This document shows, one piece after another, positions 23,298-32,596 of a stretch of DNA of 64,000 bases. The stretch covers positions 1 to 64,000 of the forward strand of contig NZ_NTGE01000016.1 of NCBI RefSeq assembly GCF_002291145.1, given 5' to 3'. The notes beneath the pieces were generated by a model that was given only the letters and a program-made list of their open reading frames with translations, was not told where the DNA came from and did not search any database. Within the stretch, counting starts at the first letter, position 1. The number at the start of each line of letters is the position of its first letter. Both the position numbers and the translations under genes were made by a program. This DNA comes from Streptomyces sp. SA15 (lineage in GTDB: Bacteria; Actinomycetota; Actinomycetes; Streptomycetales; Streptomycetaceae).

Positions 23298-24101
23298 TCA
23301 GATGACGTTGACGGCGTCGAGGAAGCGGGCGGCGAGCTCCGTGTCGCCGGTGACCGTCACGTCGCTGTCGCGCCAGGAAGAGCGCTGCGTGCCCCAGTCG
23401 GGGAAGGTCAGCGCGGGGGCGGTGATGTGCGCGGCGACCGCGCCGTCGGAGGGAGCCAGGCCGCCTGCCTCGTCGATCCACCAGGTCCCGCCGCCGGGGC
23501 CGGTGAGGGTCAGTGCGACGCGGGCGTCGAGCCCGGCGACCGGCGCCTGCGCGACCTGATTGCTCAGTACGGCGATCATCCACGTCAGGACCGCGCGCAT
23601 CCTGTCCGCATCGGTGGGCGGCACGGGCCGGCCGAGCGCTGGTGCCATGTCGTGGCGCAGGTGGGTGTGGTGGTCGAAGACGAGTGCGCCGCTGATCATC
23701 AGGGCTAGAGGGTGGCGGCCGAGTTCGGCCAGCGGTACCCGCATTCGGGCGGCGGGCGTGCGTCTGACGACGTCGAGGAGCGTGGTGGCTCGCCGGCCGG
23801 CGCGCTGGTACTCGGTCATCACCTTGGCGCGGCTCCAGTTCCGCCGTCGGTCGACGGGGTTTTCGTTCGCCCGTTCGAGGCTGGTGGCGAAGATCGTGCG
23901 CAGCCCGGCGGGTGTGTAGAAGCTCCGCGCCGTCGCACCGATGTGGGCGACGACGTCGGCGATGCGCCATCCGGCCGCGGCGCTGGGCGCGGTCCATTCG
24001 TCGTCGGTGAGGCTGCTGGTGAAGTTCAGCATCTCGGCGCGTTCGGCGCGCAGGGCGGCGGCCATGTTCGGCAGGTCCGCCGCGGGCAGGCGATTACTCA
24101 T
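23298..24101 (-). CDS. Maleylpyruvate isomerase/DinB-like family protein (mycothiol-dependent fold)
   Basis: This 267-residue protein has the actinobacterial mycothiol-enzyme N-terminal domain: LTDDEWTAPSAAAGWRIADVVAHIG near residue 30 and FDHHTHLRHDMAPAL near 145, supplying the usual metal-binding His residues. It ends with an SCP2-like strand region (LTLTGPGGGTWWIDEAGG). The ATG at 24101 overlaps the 3' end of the tetR gene at 24098, so the two are co-transcribed. Unlike its neighbours it looks intact. The substrate is unknown; mycothiol-dependent isomerisation or conjugation is the family theme. Confidence 0.82.
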   Translation of the reverse strand: MSNRLPAADLPNMAAALRAERAEMLNFTSSLTDDEWTAPSAAAGWRIADVVAHIGATARSFYTPAGLRTIFATSLERANENPVDRRRNWSRAKVMTEYQRAGRRATTLLDVVRRTPAARMRVPLAELGRHPLALMISGALVFDHHTHLRHDMAPALGRPVPPTDADRMRAVLTWMIAVLSNQVAQAPVAGLDARVALTLTGPGGGTWWIDEAGGLAPSDGAVAAHITAPALTFPDWGTQRSSWRDSDVTVTGDTELAARFLDAVNVI

Positions 24102-24712
24102 GTCGTCTTCTTCTCTGGTGGTGAGGCGGGGCGGCGGATGGCCTGTACGGCCGTGTCGTACAGGTCGAACTGGTCGGCCTGTCCGTCCAGGCGCATCCAC
24201 TCTTCTGTTGCTGCCTGGAGGCAGGTGATCGCCGCGGCCGCGATCGCGCGGGCCTGCAGGGTGCGGTGGTCGGACTCGGGTAGTCGCGGCTCGATCAGCG
24301 GTGTGAGCAGGTCCTGCCAGCGGGCCTGCTTCTCGGCGTGCCCGGCGCGCAAGGATTCGTTGCCGAACAGCAGCGTGATCATCTCGAGCCGACGCTCGGC
24401 GGTGAGGTCGATCTCCTCGAGCACCTGGAACGCCACGCGCAACGATGTCCACGGGTCCTCGTCGGCCGGGCGCTCGGCGAGCCGCGCGGCTATCAATTCC
24501 CCTTTCTCGGACAGGCCGTTGAGCGCGAGGTCCTCCTTGCTGCGGAAGTAGTTGAACAGGGTCCGTTTGGAGGCACCCGCCGCGGCGGCGATCTCCTCGA
24601 GTTTCGTGTCGTCATACCCCTTGGCGGCGAACAGTTCGAGGGCGGTTTTGGCGAGGAGCGCGCGAACCACCGAGCGGGTCTGTTCCCGAAGAGATGCCGG
24701 TTTCTGTGCCAT
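24098..24712 (-). CDS. TetR-family transcriptional regulator
   Basis: The protein has 204 residues from ATG at 24712. The N-terminal helix-turn-helix is ALELFAAKGYDDTKLEEIAA followed by GASKRTLFNYFRSKEDL. The C-terminal domain ends with a basic tail. It is divergent from an SDR gene, and the 70-base gap contains a perfect inverted repeat, the likely operator. It is co-transcribed with the DinB-like gene. It probably represses its own operon and the SDR/aldehyde dehydrogenase pair. A longer start 14 codons upstream is possible but would run over the operator. Confidence 0.9.
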   Translation of the reverse strand: MAQKPASLREQTRSVVRALLAKTALELFAAKGYDDTKLEEIAAAAGASKRTLFNYFRSKEDLALNGLSEKGELIAARLAERPADEDPWTSLRVAFQVLEEIDLTAERRLEMITLLFGNESLRAGHAEKQARWQDLLTPLIEPRLPESDHRTLQARAIAAAAITCLQAATEEWMRLDGQADQFDLYDTAVQAIRRPASPPEKKTT

Positions 24713-24748
24713 GCACCGATGGTACATCTCTTCGCGCAAGGCAATAAT

Positions 24749-24763
24749 TTGCACTCAGTGCAA
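24749..24763. promoter_or_regulatory. Perfect inverted-repeat operator between tetR and SDR gene
   Basis: TTGCACT-C-AGTGCAA is a perfect 7-base inverted repeat around one base, in an AT-rich gap between divergent genes, 19 bases before the SDR start and 36 bases before the tetR start. Size and position are those of a TetR-family operator. Confidence 0.75.
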
Positions 24764-24782
24764 GAGTGCGTAAAGTGAATGC

Positions 24783-25571
24783 ATGAGCAAAATTGACTAT
24801 CGCCGCCAGACCGTCATCGTCACCGGAGCAAGCTCCGGCCTCGGCGCGGAATTCGCGCGCCAGCTGGCCCGTCGCGGCGCGGATCTCGTACTCGTCGCCC
24901 GCCGGGCGGACCGGCTCAAGGACCTGGCCGACGAACTCACCCGCGCCCACGGCGCCACGGTGACCGTCGTCGCCCGCGACCTCGGCCGGCCCGACGCCGG
25001 CCGCACACTGCGCGCCGAACTCGAATCCCGCGGCATCTACGCCACCGGACTCGTCAACAACGCCGGCTTCGCCACCCACAACGCCCTCACCGACGAGGAT
25101 CCGGACCGCCTGCAGAGCATGATCGCGCTGAACGTCAGCGCGCTGGTCGACCTCAGCCGCGCCTACATCGGCCCGCTGGCCTCCGCCGACACCGGCGTCC
25201 TGATCAACGTCGCGAGCCTGCTGGGCTTCCAGCCGACCCCGTACCTGAGCGTCTACGGCGCCACCAAGGCCTTCGTCCTCAGCTTCACCGAATCGCTGTG
25301 GGAGGAGACCCACGACACCGGCCTACGCGTCCTCGCCGTGTGCCCCGGCGCCACGAAGACCGAGTTCTACGACGTCGCCGGCAGCCAGTCGGCCGACTAC
25401 GGCACGAAGCGAGCCACCCCTGCCGACGTCGTCAGGATCGCCCTCGACACGCTCGACCGCCGCTCCGCGCCCCCGTCGGTGATCACCAACGGGCGCCGGC
25501 TCGCCCTCGCCAGCAAGATCCTGCCGCGCCGCCTGATGGTCCGGTTCATGGGCCGGATGGCCCGCCGTTAG
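24783..25571 (+). CDS. Short-chain dehydrogenase/reductase
   Basis: A 262-residue classical SDR. The cofactor motif TGASSGLGAEFARQLARRG is followed by Arg-rich VLVARRADR, which suggests NADP(H). VNNAGF is the structural motif and YGATK the active-site Tyr/Lys. The C-terminal half resembles the subgroup with CPGATKTEF and basic tail KILPRRLMVRFMGRM, often acting on long-chain or steroid-like alcohols. It precedes an aldehyde dehydrogenase gene by 61 bases, so the pair could have oxidised an alcohol to an acid; the dehydrogenase is now broken. Expression is probably set by the TetR site upstream. Confidence 0.9.
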   Translation: MSKIDYRRQTVIVTGASSGLGAEFARQLARRGADLVLVARRADRLKDLADELTRAHGATVTVVARDLGRPDAGRTLRAELESRGIYATGLVNNAGFATHNALTDEDPDRLQSMIALNVSALVDLSRAYIGPLASADTGVLINVASLLGFQPTPYLSVYGATKAFVLSFTESLWEETHDTGLRVLAVCPGATKTEFYDVAGSQSADYGTKRATPADVVRIALDTLDRRSAPPSVITNGRRLALASKILPRRLMVRFMGRMARR

Positions 25572-25632
25572 CCGGCACTGCTCCTCCGCCACCACCAGCA
25601 GCAGCCCTCACCAGCAGCAAAGGAACAACAAC

Positions 25633-27059
25633 ATGACCATCACAGATGTCACCCCACAGCCCACGGACGCCGAGCGCTTCAGTCACATACTCGCTGTCCA
25701 GCGCGCTGCCTACGTCCGCGACGGAGCGCCCTCACTGGCGGCGCGGCGCAGCGATCTGAACAGGCTCAAGGCGGCACTGATCGCCCGGCGGAGCGCCATC
25801 GAGGAGGCGATCAACACCGACTTCGGAAATCGCTCGCGACACGAGACCGCGATGATGGAGCTCGGGGGCGTCGTCCAGGGCATCGACTACCTGGAGCGCA
25901 ATCTCCGGCGGTTCATGCGCCCGACCGGCCGCCACACCGCCTGGCCCATGCGGTTCGGCACCAACCGCATCGAATACCAGCCGCTCGGAGTGGTCGGGGT
26001 CATCTCACCGTGGAACTATCCCGTCAACCTCTCCCTGATGCCGGTCGTCACCGCGATCGCCGCCGGCAACCGCGTCATGCTCAAACCGTCGAAGTTCACC
26101 CCGGCGACCAACACCGTGCTCGCGTCGGTGCTGAGCGAGGTCTTCCCGCAAGAGCAGGTCACGATCGTCAGCGGCGACGGTACCGCGTTCTCCTCCCTGC
26201 CCTTCGATCATCTCGTCTTACCGGAAGCACAGAAGTCGGACGAGCCGCGATGAAGGCGGCGAGCGAGAATCTCGTCCCCGTCACGCTGGAACTGGGCGGC
26301 AAGTCTCCGACCATCGTCGCCAAGGGACACGTAACCGACCGGACCGTGTCCGACATCGTCTTCGGCAAACTCCTCAGCGGCGGGCAGACCTGCATAGCCC
26401 CCGACTACGCCCTGGTGCACGAATCCGAGATCGACACCTTCGTCGACAGCTACGACCACCTGGTGAAGGCCACCTACCCCGACGGTCCGAACAGCAAGGA
26501 CTACACCTCGATCGTCAACGACAAGCAGTACGCGATCCTCACCGACCTGATCGAAGACGCCCGTAGCCGCGGGGCACGGATCATCGAGGTCGGTCACCGG
26601 CCGGGCGAGGCCGCCCACCGCCCGCACACCCTCGCACCGACCGTCGTGCTCGGCGTCACCGACGAGATGCGCATCGCCCACGAGGAGATCTTCGGCCCCA
26701 TCCTCCCGATCTTCCCCTACCGCGACATCGACGATGCCATCGACTACGTCAACGCACGCCCACGACCGCTCGCGCTCTACTACTTCGGCAAAAACGACAC
26801 CGACCGGCGCAAGGTACTCGACCGCACGACCTCCGGCAACGTCACCATCAACGGCACGATCATGCACGTCGGGCAGGACGACCTTCCCTTCGGCGGCGTC
26901 GGCGCGAGCGGGATGGGCCAGTACCACGGGATCGAAGGCTTCCGGACGCTCAGCCACCCCAAGGGCGTCTATGTGCAAGGTCGCTGGAACGCCGCCCGCC
27001 TCCTGTATGCCCCCTTCGACAGGCGTACCGACGCTCTTCTCAACTTCTTCCTTCGATGA
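25633..27059 (+). pseudogene. Coniferyl-aldehyde-dehydrogenase-type ALDH, disrupted by a one-base frameshift
   Basis: Two consecutive frames together encode a full NAD(P)-dependent aldehyde dehydrogenase of about 475 residues. The N-terminal part ends at LPFDHL, and the C-terminal part resumes at TGSTEVGRAAM, with ELGGKSP (general base Glu), SGGQTCIAPDY (nucleophile Cys) and FRTLSHPKGVY. The last two are typical of the coniferyl aldehyde dehydrogenase subgroup. At 26219-26220 the expected TTC-ACC is TT-ACC, so one C is missing and the upstream frame stops at 26253. Either the gene is recently inactivated or this is a sequencing error. All catalytic residues survive across the two halves. Confidence 0.82.
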
Positions 27060-27444
27060 CCGGCGCCTTCCGCCGCCAAGGCCCGACCCGCGTCGAAGCA
27101 CGGGTCCGCGCGTAATCCGCAGGAGCGGCTGGGGTGTGACCCAACTTCACCGGTCTCATCACACCCGCTGTCGCCACCCTGCTCGACAGCGCAGGTCTGC
27201 GCTGACGAGCTCGCAAGAACTCGGGCCAGAAGTCGGGCGAGGAACGGCCGGTCGCCGACAAGCGGCCCTGCCGTCCGCCGTACACGAGGCGCGTGCTGAG
27301 CCGCATTGCGTGGTGCGGCTCAGGACGGCGGCTTCAACCGTTCGCCACTCCGAGTCGGCATGTGCCGGTCGGGCAGGTGAACAAGCAGGGACGGGCCTTA
27401 TGGAGCAGCTCCATGAGGCGCGTCACCACGTCGCATCCTGGCTG
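27060..27444. other. Non-coding gap with possible tyrosine-integrase scrap
   Basis: No gene is supported. Around 27160-27202 the plus strand reads TPAVATLLDSAGL, resembling the ATLLDxAGL segment of actinobacterial tyrosine integrases near their C-terminus, followed at once by a stop. It is too short to be sure. The rest shows nothing recognisable. Confidence 0.3.
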
Positions 27445-27790
27445 TCAGTCGAGCGAGGTTGTGGAGCCGGACGGTGACCAGGCCGGCGTGTCGATCGGCG
27501 AGTAGTACGTGTCTTTGCGGTCCAAGCGCTCCATCCGGCGACCTGAGTGCTCTTGGAGCACTTCGGCGTGGAGCGGTGCCGCGAACGCGTTGTTCACGAC
27601 GGTGTATTCGGCGGCGAGTCGTCCCACCGGAGCGATGGCTCCGAAGTCGATCCGGCCGCCCGGGACGTAGAGGTCGTCCCTGATGTAGAAGCGCACCACA
27701 TTGCCCCAGACGATGTTGCCGAGGCCGTCGGGCGAGGAGAAGATGTGCTCGACGGTGCACTCGAACGCGATGGGCGCCCCCTTGCCAGGC
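27445..27790 (-). pseudogene. Flavin reductase-like domain protein, C-terminal fragment
   Basis: The minus strand encodes about 115 residues of the C-terminal half of a flavin reductase (FMN-binding split barrel, DIM6/NTAB type): PIAFECTVEHIFSS, NIVWGNVVRFYIRDDLYV, then PVGRLAAEY and DTYYSPIDTPAWSP. The N-terminal half is missing. At about 27790 the homology ends and an oppositely oriented recombinase remnant begins. There is no credible start codon at the break. Confidence 0.7.
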
Positions 27791-27791
27791 C

Positions 27792-28539
27792 CACCCGCCG
27801 CTGAGCGACACCGAGACCTTCGAGCACGCCCAGGATCTGCTGGCAGGCAAGGGCGCCGGTCGCACGACCCGCGAGCGGCAACGCACCAGCCACCCGTACG
27901 TCGTGCGCGGGCTGCTGCACTGCGGGATCTGCGGGCGGCGCATGCAGGGCCAGCGCAGCCGCGACGTCCTGTACTACCGCTGCCGCTTCCCCAACGAATA
28001 CGCCCTCGCCAACAAGATCACCCATCCCCGCAACGTCTACCTCGCCGAACAAGACCTGATCACCCCACTGGACACCTGGCTCGCGCGAGCCTTCGCCCCG
28101 CACCGGCTGCACGACACCATCACCCGTATGCACGCGGCCCAGCCAGATTCCATCCCGGCGCCGGAGGCCGAGGACGCCCTGCGTGTGGTCGCCGAATGCG
28201 ACGCGAAGATCGCCCAGTGGACCGCCGAGACCCAAGCCCGCCGCACCCAAGCCCTCGCCCAGACGCGCACGCCCACCAGCGAGCACCGACTCAGCAAGGA
28301 GGACATCCACGCGATGATTCAGATCACTCGGCAACATCCGCGACGTGCTCGCCGACGCCGAACCACAGGACAAGGCAGACGTCTACCAGAACCTCGGTCT
28401 CCGGCTCACCTACGACCCCGCAAAACAGCTCGTGCGGGCCGAGGCTCAGCTCGACCCGCACAAGTTGGGAATACGGTCTGTGTCCGAGGGGGGACTTGAA
28501 CCCCCACGCCCGATAAAGGGCACTAGCACCTCAAGCTAG
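27792..28539 (+). pseudogene. Large serine recombinase, C-terminal remnant
   Basis: From 27792 the plus strand reads HPPLSDTETFEHAQDLLAGK and then HPYVVRGLLHCGICGRRMQG, the recombinase domain and zinc-ribbon region of large serine integrases. YYRCRFPNEYALANK follows. The catalytic serine domain is absent, cut off at the junction with the flavin reductase fragment. A one-base frameshift lies around 28315-28327; after it the frame NIRDVLADAEPQDKADVYQN continues to the C-terminus. The last residues (GGLEPPRPIKG) are encoded by the 3' part of tRNA-Leu on the opposite strand. It is a dead integrase adjoining a tRNA gene. Confidence 0.8.
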
Positions 28540-28565
28540 CGCGTCTGCCATTCCGCCACCCGGAC
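28481..28565 (-). tRNA. tRNA-Leu (GAG anticodon)
   Basis: On the minus strand an 85-base cloverleaf can be folded. The acceptor arm GTCCGGG pairs with CTCGGAC (one G-U) before discriminator A. The anticodon stem CTAGC/GCTAG encloses loop TTGAGGT, giving anticodon GAG. A long variable arm of the leucine class is present, as is the T-arm sequence GGGGGTTCAAGTCCCCC. CCA is not encoded. The gene overlaps the 3' end of the decayed serine recombinase, suggesting it marks an old integration site. Confidence 0.95.
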
Positions 28566-28772
28566 CAGGTGTCTGCCGCCTTGCCAGGGGTGTACCCGGC
28601 GGCGACAGGGACAACAATACCAAGGTTTCGGGGTGGCTTTCACCTGCGTATCCGTCGCGCGAACGCCGACTCCGCAGTCACTGATGACCATGACGACTGT
28701 GCTGGTCTCGGCGTCGCCGGTACGCGCCACCCGCCTCCCGGCTGGGTCGGCATCGCCGGCGACGCCGAACCG
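28566..28772. other. Gap between tRNA-Leu and the oxalate-locus ALDH
   Basis: These 207 bases hold no credible gene. The part nearest the tRNA should contain its promoter (transcription runs leftward). I see no strong hairpin or repeat. Confidence 0.4.
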
Positions 28773-30314
28773 TCACGGCATGAGATGGTAATCTGGGAAG
28801 TTCCCTGGCAGCCTCTCCCCCGCCGGGCCCTGTGTCACGGCGCGCACCAGCAGCTGTCCGCCCACGAACGCCCCGCGCCAGGACGCGCCGAATCCACCGA
28901 ACAGCTCGTCGCGGTCGCCCCGGGAGCGCGGCTTTCCGTGCCCGACCTTGAACGCCCGGATCTGCGGGGCGAGCCGGTCGAAGGTCGCCCGGTCGTCCGT
29001 CGACAGCGCGGCCACCAGCGCACCGTTGGACGCGTTCATCGCGGCCAGCAGCTCCGCCTCCGTGTCGACCAGGACAATGGTGTCGACCGGACCGAACGGT
29101 TCCGCATGGTGCAGGGGTGAGGACGGGGGCGGGTTGAGAAGCGTGACCGGTTGGACGTACGCCGAGGTGTCCTGCCCCGGCAGGAACCGCGCGTCGGCCG
29201 GCTTGCCGCGGTGCAGCGGTACGGCGCCGCGGTCGACGGCCTCGGCGACCTGGTCGCGCAGTTCCTTGGCCTTGGCCGCGTTGATCACCGGCCCGAAGTC
29301 CAGCTCCGGGTAGGGGGCGTCGGGCTGCTCGACGGCGAGCGGGTGGCCGACCCTGAGCGTGCGGACCGCCGGGAGGTACGCCGCCAGGAACTCGTCGAAC
29401 AGCTGCCGCTGGACGACGAAGCGCGGGTACGCCGTGCAGCGCTGCTTGCCGTAGTCGAACAGCTTGGGGACGACCGCCGTGAGCGCGTCCCAGTCCGTGT
29501 AGTTCCAGATGCCCCAGGTGTTGAGTCCTTCCTGTTCGAGTACATGGCGCTTGCCGAGGTCGGCGACGGCCGTGGCCACCGCGGCGCCGGTGTCGCGGCC
29601 GCCGACGAAGGAGACGCAGCCGATCTCGGGCGCCCGCACCAGCGCCTGGGACAGCTCGCCTCCGCTGCCGCTGACGAGGGTGACGGGAACCCCCTCGCGG
29701 GCGGCGAGCGCCGAGGCCAGCGTCAGACAGGCGACACCGCCGTCGGTCGGGGTCTTGGCGATGACCGCGTTGCCTGCCAATGCCTGTACCAGCAATGCGT
29801 GAACGAGCACGCTCATCGGGTAGTTCCAGCTCGCGATGTTGGACACCGGGCCGTCCAGCGGGGCCCGGCCGTCGACCATGGGCTCGATGCCGTCGACGTA
29901 CCAGCGCACGCCGTCGATGGCCCGGTCGACGTCCGCCTGCGCGAGCCGCCAGGGCTTGCCGATCTCCCAGACGAGGAGGAGCGCGAGCAGTTCGCGGTGC
30001 GCGGTGAGGGCGTCGAGGGTGGCGGCGACGCGGGCGCGGCGCTCGTCGAGGGGGATGTGCCGCCAGGCGCGGTGCTGGTCGAGCGAGGCGCGTACGGCCT
30101 GGTGGGCGGTGGCCCGGTCCAGGCGCGGCGGCCCCGCGATCGGGCTGCCGTCCACGGGGCTGGTGGCGGGCAGTGCCCGGCCGTCGGCCCGCCAGGCGGA
30201 GTCCCAGAGGTTGAGGACGCGGTCGTCCTGGAAGGCCTCGGGGGCGACGGCGAGGCAGCGTTGCCAGGCGTCGGTCCAGGAGGTGCCTGATTTGAGGGTG
30301 AGGGTGGTTGCCAT
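28773..30314 (-). CDS. Aldehyde dehydrogenase family protein of the oxalate locus
   Basis: A 513-residue NAD(P)-dependent ALDH-fold protein: WNYPMSVLVHALLVQALAGN near residue 165, the nucleophile Cys in KQRCTAYPRFVVQ and EPFGPVDTIVLVDTE near 410. The general-base region reads LEQEGLNTWG instead of ELGGKS, so the Glu may be kept but its surroundings are not, which marks an unusual subfamily. In this setting an acyl-CoA-forming or acyl-CoA-reducing reaction (for example glyoxylate/oxalyl-CoA or a formyl derivative) is a reasonable guess, but not shown by sequence. It is on the same strand as sucD and sucC with a 97-base gap, so it is probably the last gene of that transcript. Confidence 0.82.
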   Translation of the reverse strand: MATTLTLKSGTSWTDAWQRCLAVAPEAFQDDRVLNLWDSAWRADGRALPATSPVDGSPIAGPPRLDRATAHQAVRASLDQHRAWRHIPLDERRARVAATLDALTAHRELLALLLVWEIGKPWRLAQADVDRAIDGVRWYVDGIEPMVDGRAPLDGPVSNIASWNYPMSVLVHALLVQALAGNAVIAKTPTDGGVACLTLASALAAREGVPVTLVSGSGGELSQALVRAPEIGCVSFVGGRDTGAAVATAVADLGKRHVLEQEGLNTWGIWNYTDWDALTAVVPKLFDYGKQRCTAYPRFVVQRQLFDEFLAAYLPAVRTLRVGHPLAVEQPDAPYPELDFGPVINAAKAKELRDQVAEAVDRGAVPLHRGKPADARFLPGQDTSAYVQPVTLLNPPPSSPLHHAEPFGPVDTIVLVDTEAELLAAMNASNGALVAALSTDDRATFDRLAPQIRAFKVGHGKPRSRGDRDELFGGFGASWRGAFVGGQLLVRAVTQGPAGERLPGNFPDYHLMP

Positions 30315-30411
30315 CGGGGGTACTCCGCTCTCGGTGCACAGTCGGGGGCGGGTCGTGCGCCGCTATGAGAGACATCAGCGAGGCGCCGGGGCTCCTGACG
30401 GTAATCGCGCA

Positions 30412-31311
30412 TTAACTATGAGTGATATCACGCGATGCCCCCAGCTTCGTCAGAACCAGCTGCGCGGTCTCTGTCGGCGTGCTCCCCACATCCACCCCGA
30501 CCGCCTCCAGCGCCGCCTTCTTCGCCTGTGCCGTGCCGGACGAGCCGGAGACGATCGCGCCCGCGTGCCCCATGGTCTTGCCCTCGGGCGCGGTGAACCC
30601 GGCGATGTAGCCGACGACGGGCTTGGTGACGTGCTCGCGGATGTACGCGGCCGCGCGCTCCTCCGCGTCGCCGCCGATCTCCCCGATGAGGACGACGAGT
30701 TCGGTTTCGGGGTCGTCCTGGAAGGCGGCGAGGCAGTCGATGTGGGTGGTGCCGACGACCGGGTCGCCGCCGATGCCGACACAGGTCGAGAAGCCGATGT
30801 CGCGGAGTTCGTACATGAGTTGGTAGGTCAGCGTGCCGGACTTGGACACCAGGCCGATGCGGCCCGGTTTGGTGATGTCGGCCGGGATGATGCCCGCGTT
30901 GGACTGGCCGGGGGTGATCAGGCCTGGGCAGTTGGGACCGATGATCCGGGTGCCCTTCTCCTTCGCGTAGGCGGTGAAGGCGACGGAGTCGTGGACCGGG
31001 ATGCCCTCCGTGATGACGACCGCGAGAGCGATGCCGGCGTCGGCGGCCTCGATGACGGCCGCCTTGGCAAAGGCGGGTGGTACGAAGACGACGGTGACAT
31101 CGGCGCCGGTCGACCGTATACCGTCGGCGACCGACCCGAAGACGGGTACGGCCCGGTCGTCGAAGTCGACGGTGCGGCCGGCCTTGCGCGGGTTGACGCC
31201 GCCGACGACGTTCGTGCCGGCCGCGAGCATGCGCCGGGTGTGCTTCATGCCCTCGCCGCCGGTCATGCCCTGGACGAGGACCTTGCTTTCCTTGGTGAGG
31301 TAGATCGCCAT
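30412..31311 (-). CDS. sucD: Succinyl-CoA synthetase-type ligase, alpha subunit
   Basis: The protein has 299 residues with the CoA-binding Rossmann domain at the start ([19 protein letters not shown]) and the phosphohistidine loop [20 protein letters not shown] near residue 240. It pairs with the beta subunit 11 bases upstream to form an ADP- or GDP-forming acid-CoA ligase. Lying next to oxalyl-CoA decarboxylase and formyl-CoA transferase, it is probably a second copy specialised for this pathway rather than the TCA-cycle enzyme. It may supply succinyl-CoA as CoA donor or activate oxalate or another dicarboxylate directly. Specificity cannot be read by eye. Confidence 0.93.
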   Translation of the reverse strand: MAIYLTKESKVLVQGMTGGEGMKHTRRMLAAGTNVVGGVNPRKAGRTVDFDDRAVPVFGSVADGIRSTGADVTVVFVPPAFAKAAVIEAADAGIALAVVITEGIPVHDSVAFTAYAKEKGTRIIGPNCPGLITPGQSNAGIIPADITKPGRIGLVSKSGTLTYQLMYELRDIGFSTCVGIGGDPVVGTTHIDCLAAFQDDPETELVVLIGEIGGDAEERAAAYIREHVTKPVVGYIAGFTAPEGKTMGHAGAIVSGSSGTAQAKKAALEAVGVDVGSTPTETAQLVLTKLGASRDITHS

Positions 31312-31322
31312 GTCCCGTCTCC

Positions 31323-32453
31323 TCAGGCTGCGGTGGCGAGTTGGGCGGCACGGCGGGCGGCGCCGTCCATGGTGGTGACCTGCTGGACCAGCGGGTGGGC
31401 GCGCTCGTCGAGGATGGCGCGACCTCGGGCGGCGTTGTTGCCGTCGAGGCGCACGACGAGTGGCCGGGTCAACTGGATCGCGTCCAGGGCCTGCACGATG
31501 CCGTCGGCCACCGCGTCACAGGCGGTGATCCCGCCGAAGACGTTGACGAAGACGGACTTCACGGCCGGGTCGGAGAGGATGACCGACAGCCCGTCGGCCA
31601 TGATGCGGGCCGACGCCCCGCCGCCGATGTCGAGGAAGTTGGCGGGTCGGGCCCCGCAGCCGGCGACCACGTCGAGGGTCGACATGACGAGGCCGGCGCC
31701 GTTGCCGATGATGCCGACCTCGCCGTCCAGCTTGACGTAGTTGAGGCCCTTGGAGGCGGCCGCCGCCTCCAGCGGGTCGTCGTGCGCGGCGCCCTCGGCT
31801 CCCCAACGGGCCTGCCGGAAACGGGCGTTGTCGTCGAGGGTGACCTTGCCGTCGAGGGCGAGGATCTGCCCCTGCCTGGTGCGGACGAGCGGGTTCACCT
31901 CGACGAGGACGGCGTCCTCGCGCACCAGCACCTCCCAGAGCCGTATGAGGACGTCCACCGTCTGCGGCGGGAGTCCGGCGGCCTCGGCGATCTGCGTGGC
32001 CTTCGCCGAGGTGACGCCCTCGGCCGGGTCGATGTGTATGCGGGCGACGGAATCCGGTCGACTGTCGGCGACCTCCTCGATGTCCATGCCACCCTCCGCC
32101 GAGGCGATGGCGAGGAAGCGGCCCGCCGCGCGGTCGAGGACGTAGGAGACGTAGAACTCCGTCTCGATGTCCACGGGTTGGGCGAGCATCACCGTGCCGA
32201 CCGTATGGCCCTTGATGTCCATGCCGATGATCTGGCGTGCAGTCAGTTCGGCGGCGGCCGGATCGGCAGCGAGCTTCACGCCGCCCGCCTTCCCTCGCCC
32301 GCCGGTCTTCACCTGGGCTTTCACGACCACCCGCCCACCCAGGGCGCGTGCGATCTCCCGCGCCGCCTTGGGTGAGTCCGTCACCTCGGCCTTCGGCACC
32401 AAGATGCCGTGTTCTTTGAAGAGTTCCCTTGCCTGGTGTTCGTACAGGTCCAT
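31323..32453 (-). CDS. sucC: Succinyl-CoA synthetase-type ligase, beta subunit
   Basis: A 376-residue ATP-grasp protein starting [16 protein letters not shown], the family's typical N-terminus. [20 protein letters not shown] is the nucleotide-binding segment, LVEVNPLV the metal site and LDIGGGASA plus [11 protein letters not shown] the alpha-contact region. ATG at 32453 was chosen because the family motif begins there; a longer frame crosses the promoter. It heads the minus-strand arm of the oxalate locus, divergent from the decarboxylase gene across 143 bases that contain an inverted-repeat operator. Confidence 0.93.
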   Translation of the reverse strand: MDLYEHQARELFKEHGILVPKAEVTDSPKAAREIARALGGRVVVKAQVKTGGRGKAGGVKLAADPAAAELTARQIIGMDIKGHTVGTVMLAQPVDIETEFYVSYVLDRAAGRFLAIASAEGGMDIEEVADSRPDSVARIHIDPAEGVTSAKATQIAEAAGLPPQTVDVLIRLWEVLVREDAVLVEVNPLVRTRQGQILALDGKVTLDDNARFRQARWGAEGAAHDDPLEAAAASKGLNYVKLDGEVGIIGNGAGLVMSTLDVVAGCGARPANFLDIGGGASARIMADGLSVILSDPAVKSVFVNVFGGITACDAVADGIVQALDAIQLTRPLVVRLDGNNAARGRAILDERAHPLVQQVTTMDGAARRAAQLATAA

Positions 32454-32521
32454 TCCGGCTCCTGACTCAAAGTGCCGCACGCCCCCTGGACACCACCCAC
32501 CGGATGCGGGATAACAAGGTT

Positions 32522-32545
32522 CATACAGTATCCGTCGACTGTATG
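32522..32545. promoter_or_regulatory. Inverted-repeat operator of the divergent oxalate locus
   Basis: CATACAGT and ACTGTATG form a perfect 8-base inverted repeat separated by 8 bases, midway between sucC and the oxalyl-CoA decarboxylase gene. The half-site ACTGTA is shared with the sites near the GntR gene (61183) and the second OFA gene (63979), and ctgtatgcaatg recurs in the repeat array at 58055. A GntR-type regulator controlling both arms is the simplest reading. Confidence 0.65.
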
Positions 32546-32596
32546 CAATGTACCGAGAGAGCGTTCCCACCCCCTACGAAGGGACAGAACTTCGCC

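Noticed and set aside
27060..27444. Intact tyrosine integrase gene
   Set aside because: Only about a dozen codons resemble an integrase and they end in a stop; no catalytic residues are present.
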